64,000 bases of DNA from Panopea generosa (Eukaryota; Mollusca; Bivalvia; Adapedonta; Hiatellidae): NCBI GenBank assembly GCA_029582155.1, contig CM055905.1, positions 6,078,062-6,142,061 on the forward strand, in the 5' to 3' direction. Positions 12,601 through 24,484 of the stretch are shown here, one piece after another (within the stretch, counting starts at the first letter, position 1; each line of letters begins with the position of its first letter). Below the pieces are notes generated by a model. It was not told the DNA's origin and searched no databases. It saw only the letters and a program-made list of their open reading frames with translations. A program made the position numbers and the translations under genes.

Positions 12601-15600
12601 TCATAAAAGCACATTTAGTTCTCTCTTTTCTGTATGGGGTATGTGATCTAGTTATAGAGGGTCTGACCTGGTACCTGAATGTTACAGGCTCGATACCCTA
12701 CCCTGGGCCATATATGGAATCTTTGAACAAGAGACTTAAACTGCATAGTCTTTATTATAGTAAACATAATATAAAAAATAAAAACAGCGAGACTTATACC
12801 GTGCTTTATAATAGTGGTACCCAGAAAAACTTTGATCGTGATATTTCTAAGTAGTACGAATTTATTGTACTATCTGTGTCAAATATGCATTTTAGCATTG
12901 CATGCCTTCAGGTGTTCCTGTTAAACTGTGCGATTCATATTTAGGTACATAATATATGCATGACACTAGTAGGTAACTAAACTGTTTACTTCCGGAAAAA
13001 CGGCGGTACTACTTATTTCATTTTTTAATGGGGGTGTAACGCCATTTTTAACACATTTCAAGTTATATATGACATATTCAGTTTTACTGGTGAAGGAATA
13101 ACTCAGACTGTGTCAGACTGAGAAGAACCATCGTTTTTCCGCAAGTAACTGGAAACTTTTGAAACGAGCGGGATTCGAATCTACGACCTTAACGGTGAGA
13201 GGTAAATGATCTTGAGACGGCGCCTGAGACCACTCGGCCAAGGAGAACACCACACTTATTTTCATGATAGGTAACGCGATAGACAATTATATTTCTCATG
13301 ATAGGTAACGTGATAGAAGGTCTTATATTTCTCATTAAAGGTAACGTGATAGACAGTTATATTTCTCATGATAGGTAACGTAATAGACAGTCATATTTCT
13401 CATGATAGGTAACGTGACAGAAAGTCTTATATTTCTCATGAAAGGTAACGTCTTATATTTCATATCAAATTGATAAAACTTGTTTAATAGAAATTTACTT
13501 TGAGTTGTTATGTTGCTCAAGTTAAAAATAAACTGGAGCTTATGGTTCAGTGATAGAGCATCGCATCCATGATCGGAGAGTCGTGGGTTCGATCCATCAC
13601 CACGTCTACGTGCTGTGTCCTTGAACAAGACACCTTTTTCCGCATATGCTTAGTAAGCTACCTAGGAAGATTTCAGCGTGATTTGTATCAGTTGTAATAA
13701 TTGTTTCACAATCGAAGAAAAAGAAATAAGTTTAAATCAAATTAAACTTATTTACAATTCCTTTTTATTTGATCTTGTATTGTATAGATGCGCCATATGT
13801 TCATATACTATCCCTTATTGTCTAGATGTTCGACCTAGTTGTCTAGATGTTCTGACCTAATTGCCTAGATGTTCTGATATGGTGTATAATAACCTGATTG
13901 TCCTGCATTGGTTCCGGCAATCTTGCATCGAAGAGCGCATACGTAAACAGTCAATATAACGACGGCCACAATTGTCACACCAAGAAGGCAAGCCATAGCT
14001 ATCACTGAAGTGGCATCTTCTGTTTATGGGTAAAAAAAGATGTAACACTGTAAATATATTATATATAGTGTATTGTTTCATTATTAAAGTTCTATCCATA
14101 ATCCCTTGGCTCCTATTATAAATAATTAAGCAATGAATCTTTGACAACTTTGACATGCTCTTAAATACTCATAGAAATTAGTGCAATCTCTTGTTGCTTG
14201 GAAATATTGGAAGTAAAGAATACGAGAAAGAATATTAATCAATTAGACAACAAATTCTAATATTTTTGATATTTCGAATTGTAATTTATATTCTGAAACA
14301 CTGTCTTTATTACATTGAGTTACAGATGCATTGTGTTAAAGTTTGATGTATATATTTACGAATTCGTACGATGTCAACAGTCGTGATGTAACTGCATCAT
14401 TGAATTTTTATATCCATATATCCATCGCAAACTTCTTAATTGCTGATGACGAACGAAATCGGATTTTAAAAAAAGATCCCCAGTGATAATTGCAACGTTG
14501 AATTTACTAATCAACCTCGTGACTCTGAAACTGTTAAATCATAGAAATATTTAATAATGATACAGACTATATATGGACCATTTAACTTAATATTTCTCGA
14601 ATGCTTGCTATACATACATACACCTGCCTGAGGGCAGATTTATTTACTTACGAATTCAATGCTTAAATTTCAATAATTATGCTCTATTATTTAATATGAC
14701 CAAAGAAACAAACTATTATGCATAGACTACACCAATGCCCATTGCCTCTAATTTGACTTTCATAAAACACTTGGATTAATTTGAACATATGTATCAATTT
14801 ATTTGTTAAAAGTGGTAGTGCTTCGTTAGACTTTGTATGCTGGCTATTGTATACTATTGAATTGTTTTGTATTGTGTTATATATATATATATATAAATAG
14901 AGGTTGCACTTTAAATAATAAAATATCTATTTAATATCTATCTATATCAGTTTGGCATTCGTCCATAGCACGTGAACGCTGAATGAGTATATTATATTTT
15001 GGATATATTTTACGATAATTACCGAGATATAGCGATAAATTATGATAGATTTGTTTTCTTTGTAAATCCCTTGCAATGTTCAAATGTTTCAAACCGTTTG
15101 TATTGAATGTTTGATGCTGAATACGATATGTAATTAAAATGAATTGAATTAAGATAATGTCCAAACATATCCATATGCAAATATAAGATAAGATTTCTTA
15201 TCAAATGTATGTCTTTAGTAAATCAACGAATATTCAAGTTATTATGTAACTACAGAGCAATCAAATAGTACCATTTATCTGCTTTGTGTAGAATTTAACA
15301 AACTGGATGGTCGAATTCGTATGTAGTTGAATATATTTGGATGCGTTTACTTTTTTCATTTAAATGTATATTCATTGATTATTCATATTAAGTTACTTGG
15401 AAAATACCTTTGAATATAATTGTGTTTGCCAATTACAAGTTAGCACTGTTAAACTACATCGCTGTTTCGGTAACGGAAATTTTGTTTGTTATGATTAAAT
15501 TACTATATGATAAAAACATATCTTGGAATAACAAAACGCAACTAAGTGATTACGAAAACTATGTTTTATTGAATCTGTTCATCTCCCCATGTGCTAAATT

Positions 15601-18600
15601 CTGCACATAGTACACACTTATATTATGTTCCACTTACCTATTGATTTAAGCACAACAACGAAGCTTCGTGTAGCTGTTTTATACGTCCCGTTCCTAGTTG
15701 CCACGCACGTGTACTCGCCTTGCGTGGTCTGGGACATCAATCCAAGACGTAAGCTTTGTCCGTAAATAGGCGTCTCCATCGCAGGTGACTTCCATACGTA
15801 ATTACATTCAGGATAGCACTGAGCTGAACACGTGACCTCGGGCAAGTTGTCTCCAACCTCCAAGTAGTAGATCGGCATGTATGGCACAAAGGTTAGATAC
15901 GGGTCAGGTCCATCTCCAAGTAAAGGATAGCATTTACTTACCAATAGTATTTGTTTTATCAACTCATGAAGTTGAAATAATGATGAAATTCGGTGTTAAT
16001 AAATACAATTCATATCAAATACCATTTCGTTCAAACATTTTCAACTTATTTGAGTATATGGTTCTGTTATGTTCTGTTCATATCATCATTCATGGAAGTC
16101 AGATAAAAACTTAACTTTTTACATCTCACACTTTTAATTCATTCTACGAATATATTCCTACTTATGCATCTGAAACACGAGTTCCACACTTTTAATTCTG
16201 AATTCAACATTGAGTACATATTTGAAATCGCAGGTTAAATTCACATTTAAAATAAAATGGCATACTTTTCGAATTCAAGTTGCTCCATGGATAAATCAAT
16301 GGGTGAATAGGCAGGGAATTCTATGCCTGTCCCACAATTCATAGCAATTGTTTACAAAACTGTGACGTCATTCAAACTTTCACTGCAGCAACTGACCAAT
16401 GTACGTGCTACTCAAATTTGGCTTTCCAAACATTGATATTTAACAAAACCCAATCGCAGAACTGTGTCCGTTCTACAGATTCATACTCACATGCTATATT
16501 TAACGTGTAGTTGGTTTCTGAGGATAGCTGATATTCTGTGTACGTCCATCTGTATGTAATGCTCGTTCCATTCATTCGGCGATCAGTTTTCAGAAAAGTG
16601 AGGCTATCTTCTGATACCAGATATGAACTTTGTGAAGTGACGTCATTCCCATCTACCAGCCAGCTCTTGTTAACTGTCATACCAACTGGAAAATCGTTTG
16701 TATATGAATTTGTTCCACAAAACGAAATTGGGCGGCTTTCTTCTATCACGTCCGTCGCGCCGGTATCTTGATTTGCTTTAATTTGTGGGGTCGGTGGATG
16801 GCCTGTTTATCAAATTACATATTTGTCGAATTAGTACTCTTGACAAATTCAATATCTTAGTTTCTATGTAATAATCTTTATTATTCTATACATGTAAGTG
16901 TATAGCCAATTACCTACTCTAGATGTTACCACGTGACTGTACAATATGTAGAAGTGTATTGGATCCAATAACTTTTTTACCGTACAGTTCAAAATTCCAG
17001 ATGGCGACTTAAAAAAAGGAAATAAATTTAGTAGAAATTTCAACGATAAAAACAAACAACTGACAAAATGTTCCGCATGACGATGACAATTTTGATAAAA
17101 ATTAAATATCTCCGATATTCGTCTGCCGCTTTGAACCCACGGTTTATTTATTTAAAAGGATCTGATTTTAAAAGGATGATGTTTAGAATTAAAAGATCAT
17201 TTTACAGTGTTTTGTACAATATGGAAATATAGTGTACCCGGACGTAATGTAGTGAAACCCATATTGGACTCGGTATGGGGTGCCGTTTTACTATTTAACC
17301 TCAATAAGTGATATCACGTAGTCGAATGAGTGATATCACCTATTTAAATGAGTGATATCACTTATTCGTTTTTAATAGGGGATATCACTTACTTGAATAA
17401 GTTATATCACTTATTCGAATAGGGATATTACTCATTCTAATAAGTGATATCACCAATTCGAAACGAATAGATGATATCACTTATTCAGCAGTGAAAACAT
17501 GATGACAATGATTCAGCAGATATAGATATATGTGATCCAGCAATGATAATATATGACACTCAGCCGCCAAAATAAATGGTCTTATCGAATGAATAAAGAA
17601 TAAACCAATATATATTCTACATTCACAATAATATTTTGTTTTATAACACAATATTTTTTTACACAATATATTTGATACTTCCATTTTATTATCGTTATAG
17701 ATCTGCATGTATATTTTACTAAATATATCAACATCCTTGGAAGAAGTGATGCCCCCTATTCGAAAAGAATGAGTGATACCACTAATTCAAATAAGTGATA
17801 TCACCTGTTCGAATAGGTGATATCACTTATTCGAAATGAATATAGACGATACCACTCATTCGAATAAGTGATATCACCTATTCGAAACGAATAAGTGATA
17901 TCACTTATTCAAATAAGTGATATTCAAATAAGTGATATCACTTATCCAAATAGGTGATATCACTTATTCAAATAGGTGATATCATTTATTTGAATAGGTG
18001 TTATCACTTATTCGAATGAGTGGTATCACTTATTGAGGTTAAACAGTAAAACGGCCTACGGCGTCACGTCCAGAATGTTGTTCACCAATACAAACTCGTA
18101 CAATATATTCCCATATTGTACAAAACACTGTAAAATAACCTTATGGTATAGAGAGTTGGTTGACATAACACAGGAAGTTTATTCTGTTATGATTCTTTCT
18201 TTCAGATTTACGCGTTATAATATAAAGTGTGGTTTGCTAGTGTTATAGGTCATAATTTGGCCTTGAAATTCTAATATTCTACAATATTCAATTATTTATA
18301 TATTATTAATATACAAAATAAAAGGAAGGAATAAATGATATTTAGACACTTACTCAATATATACAGCGTGTATCTGCAGGTTCTACCAGGTCTTTGCATA
18401 AGTGTGTAGTTCCCATTGTCCATGGTCTCCGCATTGTAAAGAAGTATAGTAAACTTTTCCCTTCTGTAATATTTGTCAAATGAAGGCATCGACACGTTAA
18501 ATTTCTCTTTAGGTATGTGTTCGTTATAGGTAATATTATAATCATATCTGAAATATTTATATCTATTATATCTATTATATCTATTATAACTATGTCCTGA

Positions 18601-19813
18601 TACTAACATGGTAGACTCGTTCCTGAACTCGAAATCATGTCTGTGATCGAAATCATGTCTGTGATAATAAGGATACTCGGCAACAAATGTAACAGTAGAA
18701 CCGATTTCAGCGTACATTGTTTTGGGTCCTCCAAAGCATCCTGAAAAGATAATTACAAGAAAATATTGATGTAAAGCATCAAATTCTACCAGGCCATATT
18801 GCACACTTTGTCTGGTTGAAAATTGATACAGCCTTGATGTAAACTGGCCAGATAATGCCTGCCTTGTAAAACGCAGCAGTAACAGCTAATTAACTATACT
18901 CGGTTAATATACATATATTGTTCCAGTTCTCTTAGAATAAATCGTATTTCAATAATCAGTAATCAAACAAGCCAGGATCTGTCATTATGTCTATATATAT
19001 ATACTCTTGTAACAAACCATATGTTTTGTTCGCTAATTTATAAATTATTCTAATAGAGTCGACCGGTTGACTAATTAATAACAACTGTTACAGTAAGCGG
19101 CATTTTAACTTTTGGCATAGTCTTACTTATATAGTGGTAGTCTTAATTATAATATCATTATGTTAACAAAATAAAAAGGAAATACCTACGACATTCCGCG
19201 TGCGAGGCGGATGCTCTATCATTAGCCTGGTAGCCCTCTATGGCATGAAATTTACGACGTTAAATAGTCCAACAATTTTTTAATTCATATGAGAATGGTG
19301 TACATCAATTGTAATAAATCTTTACAACTTTCTTCCAGATAGATGTCTGTAGTGCATACAATACCATTACTCCGCCGGAGAGGGTATCTACTACATAACC
19401 GCAGACTTCTGGGGAATAATTGCAATATCCAAATATGGTAATGTATCAGACCCAGACAAGGGCCGAGTTGTCTAAGGCAATTGTTGTATGAAGATCACTA
19501 AGCTCTCACCGCTGAGAGGTCATAGGTTAGAGCCCCAAGCTCACTTCAAACACTATATGTGAGAAAGTTCCTATCGGAAGGACGGTGGTTCTACCCAGAT
19601 TCATTCTCTGGTCTTCTTCCGCCAATAAACCTGGATATGCAACATAAAACATCTTATGTGTTAGAAATGGCGTTAAAACCCATTTAGAAAAATTCAACAA
19701 AAACAATGTTAATAAAAAACAGAATGATAATCCTTAACATGTAGCCTGATTAAAGACTTACCGAAGACACGCCCCATCACACCCAATAAGATAACAATAA
19801 CTCCGTTGATCAT
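9552..19813 (-). CDS. type I membrane receptor with three Ig-like domains, copy A
   Basis: Predicted single-pass immunoglobulin-superfamily surface receptor of 456 residues. Exons, 5' to 3' on the minus strand: 19813-19762, 18740-18354, 16802-16491, 15913-15638, 14019-13894, 12560-12494, 11017-10929, 9613-9552. They sum to 1,371 nt, exactly 457 codons with the stop. Junctions are GT-AG, and those around the signal, Ig and membrane exons are all phase 1, as usual in this superfamily. The protein reads: signal peptide (1-18), Ig1 (~18-146), Ig2 (~147-250), Ig3 (~251-342), membrane helix (~348-371), and an 85-residue tail with tyrosines at 415, 425, 431, 444 and 454. Start: ATG at 19813, followed by a hydrophobic core. 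The tail motifs suggest phosphotyrosine signalling. I do not recognise a named family; the ligand is unknown. Unit B carries a second intact copy. Confidence 0.88.
9670..10497. repeat. 18-bp minisatellite in intron 7 of receptor A
   Basis: Roughly 45 imperfect units of the type cttactgtaatatatgca, mixing tatatgca and tatacgca forms. Because 18 is a multiple of three, the minus strand gives a spurious open frame of YITVSA repeats. The array in unit B (24540-25222) is shorter and differently arranged. Confidence 0.95.
10929..11017 (-). CDS. receptor A exon 7: tyrosine motif exon
   Basis: This 89-bp exon encodes DGAMDTYTDLQTESREYPID and AVYDPIST. Two YxxL/I motifs (YTDL and YDPI) are 12 residues apart, ITAM-like but with a longer spacer than the classic 6-8. 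Donor cag|gtattc is weaker than cag|gtaaac in copy B. The acceptor is ccgttatag. Confidence 0.82.
12212..12475. repeat. 124-bp tandem repeat, two units, unit A
   Basis: gacgaattttgataaagtta recurs at 12212 and 12336, an exact 124-bp period. It lies in intron 6 of receptor A. Unit B carries five units at the same place. Confidence 0.93.
12494..12560 (-). CDS. receptor A exon 6: juxtamembrane tail
   Basis: This 67-bp exon encodes SSKTENQRDVRNERCPTDQ and RV. Acceptor ctttattttag and donor gag|gtaaga are both good. In copy B the segment reads DVHYERRPTD and gains a tyrosine. Confidence 0.82.
13020..13248 (-). repeat. SINE-L (tRNA-Leu-derived) in intron 5 of receptor A
   Basis: Reading the minus strand, the head has GGCCGAGTGGTCT and an anticodon-like CAA, resembling tRNA-Leu(CAA). 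A body with TTACTTGCGGAA-type sequence follows, then a tail ending near AAAATGGCGTTACACC. The same insertion is in unit B at 31850-32068, so it predates the duplication. Confidence 0.85.
13256..13455. repeat. 34-36 bp tandem repeat, six units
   Basis: tttctcatgataggtaacgt repeats with ggtaacg spacings of 34, 36, 34, 34 and 36 bp. Unit B has only three or four units at 32080-32190. Confidence 0.9.
13534..13708 (+). repeat. SINE-M (tRNA-Met-like) in intron 5 of receptor A
   Basis: The head has gttcagtgatagagca and gggttcgatcc, Pol III A and B boxes. The conserved body block ctgtgtccttgaacaagaca follows, and the tail is tttcacaatcgaag. Shared with unit B (32273-32473). Confidence 0.85.
13894..14019 (-). 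CDS. receptor A exon 5: transmembrane helix
   Basis: This 126-bp exon encodes the membrane span VIAMACLLGVTIVAVVILTV followed by a basic stop-transfer stretch (CALRCKIAG). Acceptor cccataaacag and donor cag|gttatt are both phase 1. Copy B has the same length. Confidence 0.9.
15638..15913 (-). CDS. receptor A exon 4: Ig3, canonical Ig fold
   Basis: One Ig domain in one 276-bp exon. It has the canonical core: EVTCSAQ (B strand), NYVWKSP (C strand tryptophan) and QGEYTCVATRN (F strand). Two extra cysteines in CSAQCYPEC could form a second disulfide. One N-glycosylation site (RNGT). Copy B differs by about five residues. Confidence 0.92.
16491..16802 (-). CDS. receptor A exon 3: Ig2, degenerate cysteine pair
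   Basis: This 312-bp exon encodes an Ig-like domain starting with a HPPTPQIKANQD linker. The B-strand position reads SFCGTNS and the C strand KSWLVDG, but the F strand reads ITYRWTY with no cysteine. In copy B the remaining B-strand cysteine is arginine (SFRGTNS). Donor gcat|gtgagt. Confidence 0.85.
17278..18056. mobile_element. palindromic foldback element, intron 2 of receptor A only
   Basis: The ends are inverted repeats: GGGGTGCCGTTTTACT with tttaacctcaataagtgata on the left and its near complement ending agtaaaacggcc on the right. Both arms are filled with variants of the palindrome aagtgatatcacttattcga. A ~260-bp non-repeated core lies at ~17485-17745. The element is absent at the matching site in unit B (near 37853). 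There is no transposase frame and the target duplication is unclear. A second family member is at 46517. Confidence 0.85.
18354..18740 (-). CDS. receptor A exon 2: Ig1, V-like, membrane-distal
   Basis: This 387-bp exon begins CFGGPKTMYAEIGSTVTFVA and carries the F-strand-like AETMDNGNYTL. Neither the B nor the F strand has the usual cysteine (V and L there). Two other cysteines sit near the domain ends (CFGGP and RTCRY). Four N-glycosylation sites (NEST, NITY, NVSM, NYTL). In-frame micro-duplications (HRHDF twice, NRY three times) lengthen loops relative to copy B. Acceptor attatcttttcag, donor ttga|gtaagt. Confidence 0.85.
19192..19245 (-). repeat. tRNA-derived SINE head
   Basis: On the minus strand, CTAATGATAGAGCATCCGCC followed by tcgcacgcgg resembles the A box and anticodon arm of a tRNA. 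The paralogous copy is at ~39652-39705. The body is not recognisable. Confidence 0.45.
19455..19690 (+). repeat. SINE-L in intron 1 of receptor A
   Basis: Head gggccgagttgtctaaggca and gtcataggttagagccc, body gaaggacggtggttctaccc, tail gaaatggcgttaaaaccca. The counterpart in unit B (39915-40030) has lost its 3' half. Confidence 0.8.
19762..19813 (-). CDS. receptor A exon 1: signal peptide
   Basis: ATG at 19813 begins MINGVIVILLGVMGRVFG, a short n-region and hydrophobic core. Donor cttcg|gtaagt. Upstream, the site that is ATG in copy B reads ATT, so this downstream ATG is the only in-frame start in copy A. Confidence 0.8.
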
Positions 19814-20063
19814 TTTTCCACACGCCAATTTTAAAACAAAGTAATTATATGCAGATATTATATTGCGGATATCTAAAGTGGTGTTCCTCTTAAAACACAA
19901 TGGGTTGTTGACATTCGTCTCATTACTTCCGTGTTCATAAATGTACACATGTACTTTACACAACTCACAAGTATATATGCAAAACACAATGTAAGTAGTA
20001 TGCATAATAGAATAATTGATTTAAATCATGATCAGGGTTAAGAGGAAGTTTGATAAAGGACCA

Positions 20064-20845
20064 GGCGTCGTATTCACCACCCATTTTTAAGAATATTCTT
20101 AGACTTGAACTCAAGACTGATTTTTAAAAAACCCATTTAGAGACCATTTTTTGAGACCAAAATTTGCAAACATGTAGGAACACCTAATACATATTCAAAT
20201 ATACTCTCACAATTATATGTCATGGTAACTAATATGTATAAGGTTGAAATTTAGATTTTTACGCTCAAGCCTAAGTCTATTCTCAAGAATGTTTGGTGAA
20301 TACGACGTCCAAATAACGGCCCTGAAAACGGCATTTCTTTTAAATACATATTTTTCAGCAAAACTTTGTGTATTTGCTCCAAATGTAATTTATTCTTTTA
20401 AAATATGAATATTTAATTTTTAAATTCCATGTTTTTTCTATTCATGGAATGATTCCAAAGACGGGTGAAATTAAGGAAAATGCTCACTTTCACCCAATTG
20501 TGTCCTGTTTTTCGCATTTGAATAGTTTCCTTGTTATGAAGGCATTCTTGCCACACAAATATATTTATTCTGATCATTGTCTAGTACACTCTGAGTAACA
20601 TGTGTAAATATTTCCATGTGGCAAGAGTGCCTTCACCTTTAAAACCATAATATATTAACCTAAACTGGCTTAAAAAGTAGGAACATTGTAGTTTCGCTGT
20701 ACATGTACACATTTAAATGGTATTGTTTTAAGCAAAATATGTAAAATTGCAAAACAAAATATATATTTTTCAAAAGAAATAAAGTACACTGTGAATTATA
20801 ATTTAAAAAAATCAAATTTGTAAAAATATAAGGATTTCCTTTTTA
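20064..20845. other. spacer between duplication units
   Basis: AT-rich sequence with no gene. It contains short near-inverted segments (tcgtattcaccacccatttt at ~20067 and attctcaagaatgtttggtg at ~20279) that may mark a small foldback repeat of ~245 bp. Confidence 0.45.
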
Positions 20846-20847
20846 TG

Positions 20848-21060
20848 GATGGGGTGTAAGGCCATTTTCAACACATTTCAGGTTATATATGGCATATCCA
20901 ATTAAACTGGTGGAGGAAGACCTCAGACAGTAGAACCACCGTCTTCCGCAAGTAACTGGAAACATTCTCACATACAGCGGGACTCGAACCTACGACCTTA
21001 GCGGTGAAATGTAAGTGATCTTGAGACGGCGCCTTAGACCACTCGGCCACGGAGGACACT
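20848..21060 (-). repeat. SINE-L between units A and B
   Basis: The minus-strand copy has a complete head (gccgagtggtctaaggcgcc), the body, and a tail ending aaaatggccttacacccc. It lies immediately before the junction with unit B. Confidence 0.88.
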
Positions 21061-21061
21061 A

Positions 21062-21148
21062 CCCAATTCTTTCCCCGGGAGAAAGAATCCGCTGGGTGGG
21101 GAAAGCATCAGCTAGCCGATTTCTTCCCGGAGGAAGAAATTGGCTGTT
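21062..21148. other. two adjacent short palindromes at the unit junction
   Basis: attctttccccgggagaaag (palindromic about CCCGGG) is followed by gccgatttcttcccggagga and its inverted partner. They form two separate hairpins, ~23 and ~30 bp, abutting the 5' end of the SINE-L copy. Confidence 0.7.
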
Positions 21149-21362
21149 ACATCTTAATTTCATCTCCATTTTGGAAAAGGCCATAACTCTTATAAATAAT
21201 TGAAAGGCCTCATGTGTCGCATATACGTGATCGCATGACAAAAAATGTAATGAATATTTTCATCAGTTTCTATTGGAATGAATGTAGTTTCAGGAAGCAA
21301 TAGTTAGCGAATAATATCTGATACGAATATACATGTACTTTCACAGAAGTCGGAATGTGGAT

Positions 21363-24311
21363 GGTCTTCTACCAAAATAGTTAAATCAACCTCGATCCAT
21401 ACAGAACTCTGGTTGCAATGGCAACGTAAAGAGTAAGCTATCAAGATATGTGGGTAAGATCCGTATTTTGTTACAGTGATATGTACATATATTTAACAAG
21501 AATGTATATAGAATATAATATTTGTGTACATATTATAGGTCAAACTCACGCATTGTTTAGTGGAATATCTTATTTCTGGTTAAAATGTAGATCTAAAACT
21601 TACACGAAATCGATATTGACTGTCATATATTAACATAAATAACGAATAGCGTTATTTACACCAGTATCAAAACAAAAATATATTTGAAATTAACTTTTTT
21701 TTTTGTTTTCTAAAAATAATTATCTATTAATAATTATATTATTAGAATCATAAAAGTGTTCATATCAGAGGTGTGTGGTTATAAAAACCACCACCATTGT
21801 AATAAACAATACACCAGCCACAATGTGTGAGTGTAACTGTATAAAGCACATTATTGGATTTAATTCATTTTTACCCTTTTTATACATGTGTTAAGAATGT
21901 CGAAACACAAATCGAAAAACGTCCGAATATTTGTGCGTGATTCGACAGGCTTACATGTATAAACACAGAATAAAAAAAAATTGATCATAACAATTTAAAT
22001 CTTTTTTGTTTTGTTTGAGACGCACCTCAATTAAAGTATTAGAATGAAAATCTAAATTATTTCCGGCATAGTAAACGCGCAGGAATACATAATATAACGC
22101 AAGGAACGAAAAAAGTAGTCCGGCTCAAAGGTTTTTATCGAAAAATAAGTCTTAACAAATTGACGTTATATAATGAATATGTTTTAAATACATACGTTAA
22201 GTGAGACTGGACTTATATCATTATTCAAATACTTAAAAAAATGAGTAACCTGATTATTAATAAAGAGCATATAATTCGCATCAAGAACAATACAACTTAT
22301 AACGAAATAATGCCAGCTTGTACGATTTATTCTACAAAACGAAATGACAATTTATATACAATATGGAATGATTATTATTATTATTATCAACTGTATTTCC
22401 TCCAACTTAATGAAGATTGTACAAATACATTTATATTAAACAGTGAACAAAATTAATCAACATTGAAATATGAATATAATACAACAATTCTATATACTCT
22501 TTTTTTCTTTGCGTCAGTAATCGAGTTCCATGTACATACATTAATATGCAAATAATACGCATCTTATCATCATTATCACATAAATATTTTATGCTTTATA
22601 TATCGATTACTCAGGTTATACCAGTGGATTGTTTCAGTTTGGTTGGCACTATCTTGAACATCAAATGTTGCGTTCTATTTAATTGTTAGGATTAATATAT
22701 GGTTGTTATTTACCAAAACTCTCAGATTTATTTAAACGTTAAAATGTTCACAGAGTTTCAAACCTAATCTTGTTTACGATAATATCGAAAGTAAATCACT
22801 CAATCCCTTTTAAAACTTGTGAATAAACACTTTATAAATTGCACATACCTCTGATAAGCATATCATTGTATGGATGTAACATACATTTAAACTGTGTTAA
22901 CCTGTCAAAAGCATTCCCATTCGTGAATGGTTGTCTAAAATTCACTCATACGCAACTGTTTACAAAGTCACAAGCACTGGATTCGCTGTCATCAGGAAGA
23001 ATTAGTGTGAATCTACAGGACCCAGTTTTATACATATGTCTCTGACAGCTACATCTTTATATTACACGTGTTTAATCGAAACATATTTGCTGGGTTAGAC
23101 AACGGGGGAGGGGGTATCCCTTCCCGGCTCCTACGACTTTGTGTAATATGTGCAGAAAATATTATTTATTGGTTGATATAATCCGATTTCATCGGAAGAA
23201 GATCAACATTGTAATGACTCGTTCTAATGTAATTTTAACCATAACCTAAAAGAACAATATATCAATTATTCAGGTACATTTTACCCCAAATTATTACATT
23301 ATATCATAAGACCAAGAAAAGTACTTTCCAAAGACTAACAGAATACAATTGAAACATGGTCTCCAATCTTTACACAAAATGGAACTGTTCATTATTACCA
23401 TTGGGTGGTTTGGCAGGAAATTAAATAAAGAGTCAATAATGAAAGGGGATTTATTTCCACCAAAAGCTATGGCATATCATAAACTACAGAAATATCGACT
23501 GCACATACATATCAAACACAAAGAAAAAAACAGGTTATACAAAGTCTACTTTTATCTATTTACATTGTAGATGCAAGAAAACTTCCACTCGAATAACAGT
23601 TGATAGCGGTAATACAATGGACACGTTTATATCTACTGTACGTAGTCTTGATCATCTTCGACGCCTGTTTTTCAAAAAGACAATATGAGCAGTAGACCGC
23701 TCAACAACGCAAACTGATATTACTATTGTACTGAAGCAGTGTAACGGTCTATCGGTAAGTTTGATAAACCGACTATACTGCGTCTAATACAAAATGTATC
23801 CGATTTCGTTGGTATCAGCGTTGTACTGACTTGTTTCATTTTGTACAGCATGCCCAGAAGGACATGTAAGATATATCTAAATACACAGACTGGCCTCCGT
23901 TGAGACCAGTCATAAAGCCATGTAATAACGGAATGAGTTACATGATATACATGTATATCCTTTCTTCAACTAATTATAAATGTGTCTTTATATACAAAAT
24001 ATAAATGTGTTATCAAGTGATATGAATAATAATAATAAAATAATACCGTTGGTATTGCTACATACTGGATATAAAACAAAATGTTCTGTTTAATCACTTA
24101 TGTATATTACTTAGTGACATATACGCTTTGTTAAGGTTAGGCTGGGTATTTCTTACTATGTATTAACGTTATTGTTTATTTTGGAAATGGAAAATGCCTT
24201 GTACTTGTCTCTTTAATAATTAAAAGGATATGTCATAACCTTCACTGTCTAGTTTTGATATTATGAGCAAGCTGTAAATCCAGAAACTAGATTCTCCCCC
24301 TCCCCTCACAA

Positions 24312-24351
<40 letters not shown>

Positions 24352-24422
24352 CTCTGTAATTAAAAATATATAGTGTAATTTGTTAATTTAACAATTGCGC
24401 ACTCCAAACTATATTCCAAGGG
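21363..24422. other. 3' flank of receptor gene B
   Basis: Paralogous to 6728-9551. It contains ~170 bp near 23148-23330 that is missing from unit A. No gene seen. Confidence 0.5.
24315..24355. repeat. (CT)n microsatellite, unit B
   Basis: Shorter counterpart of the tract at 9413-9486. Confidence 0.93.
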
Positions 24423-24484
24423 TCACTGCACATATCTCGACTTCGGAGCTTCCGCGTTCTCATAATGGAGTTCAATGTTACCAT
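24423..24484 (-). CDS. receptor B exon 8: tail end and stop
   Basis: Protein identical to copy A exon 8, ending KSRYVQ and TGA. Confidence 0.85.

Larger units (their letters stand above)
6728..20063. repeat. segmental duplication unit A
   Basis: This unit aligns collinearly with ~21.36-40.31 kb, exons and introns alike, at a similarity that by eye is above 90 percent outside indels. Homology starts near ttctaccaaaatag (6731 and 21369) and is lost just after ttaagaggaagttt (~20040 and ~40275). It contains receptor gene A, its 3' flank, and SINE-L and SINE-M copies shared with unit B, so those SINE insertions predate the duplication. Confidence 0.93.

Noticed and set aside
13534-13610. SINE-M and SINE-L heads as tRNA genes
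   Set aside because: They have A and B boxes but do not fold into complete tRNAs and are joined to conserved SINE bodies.
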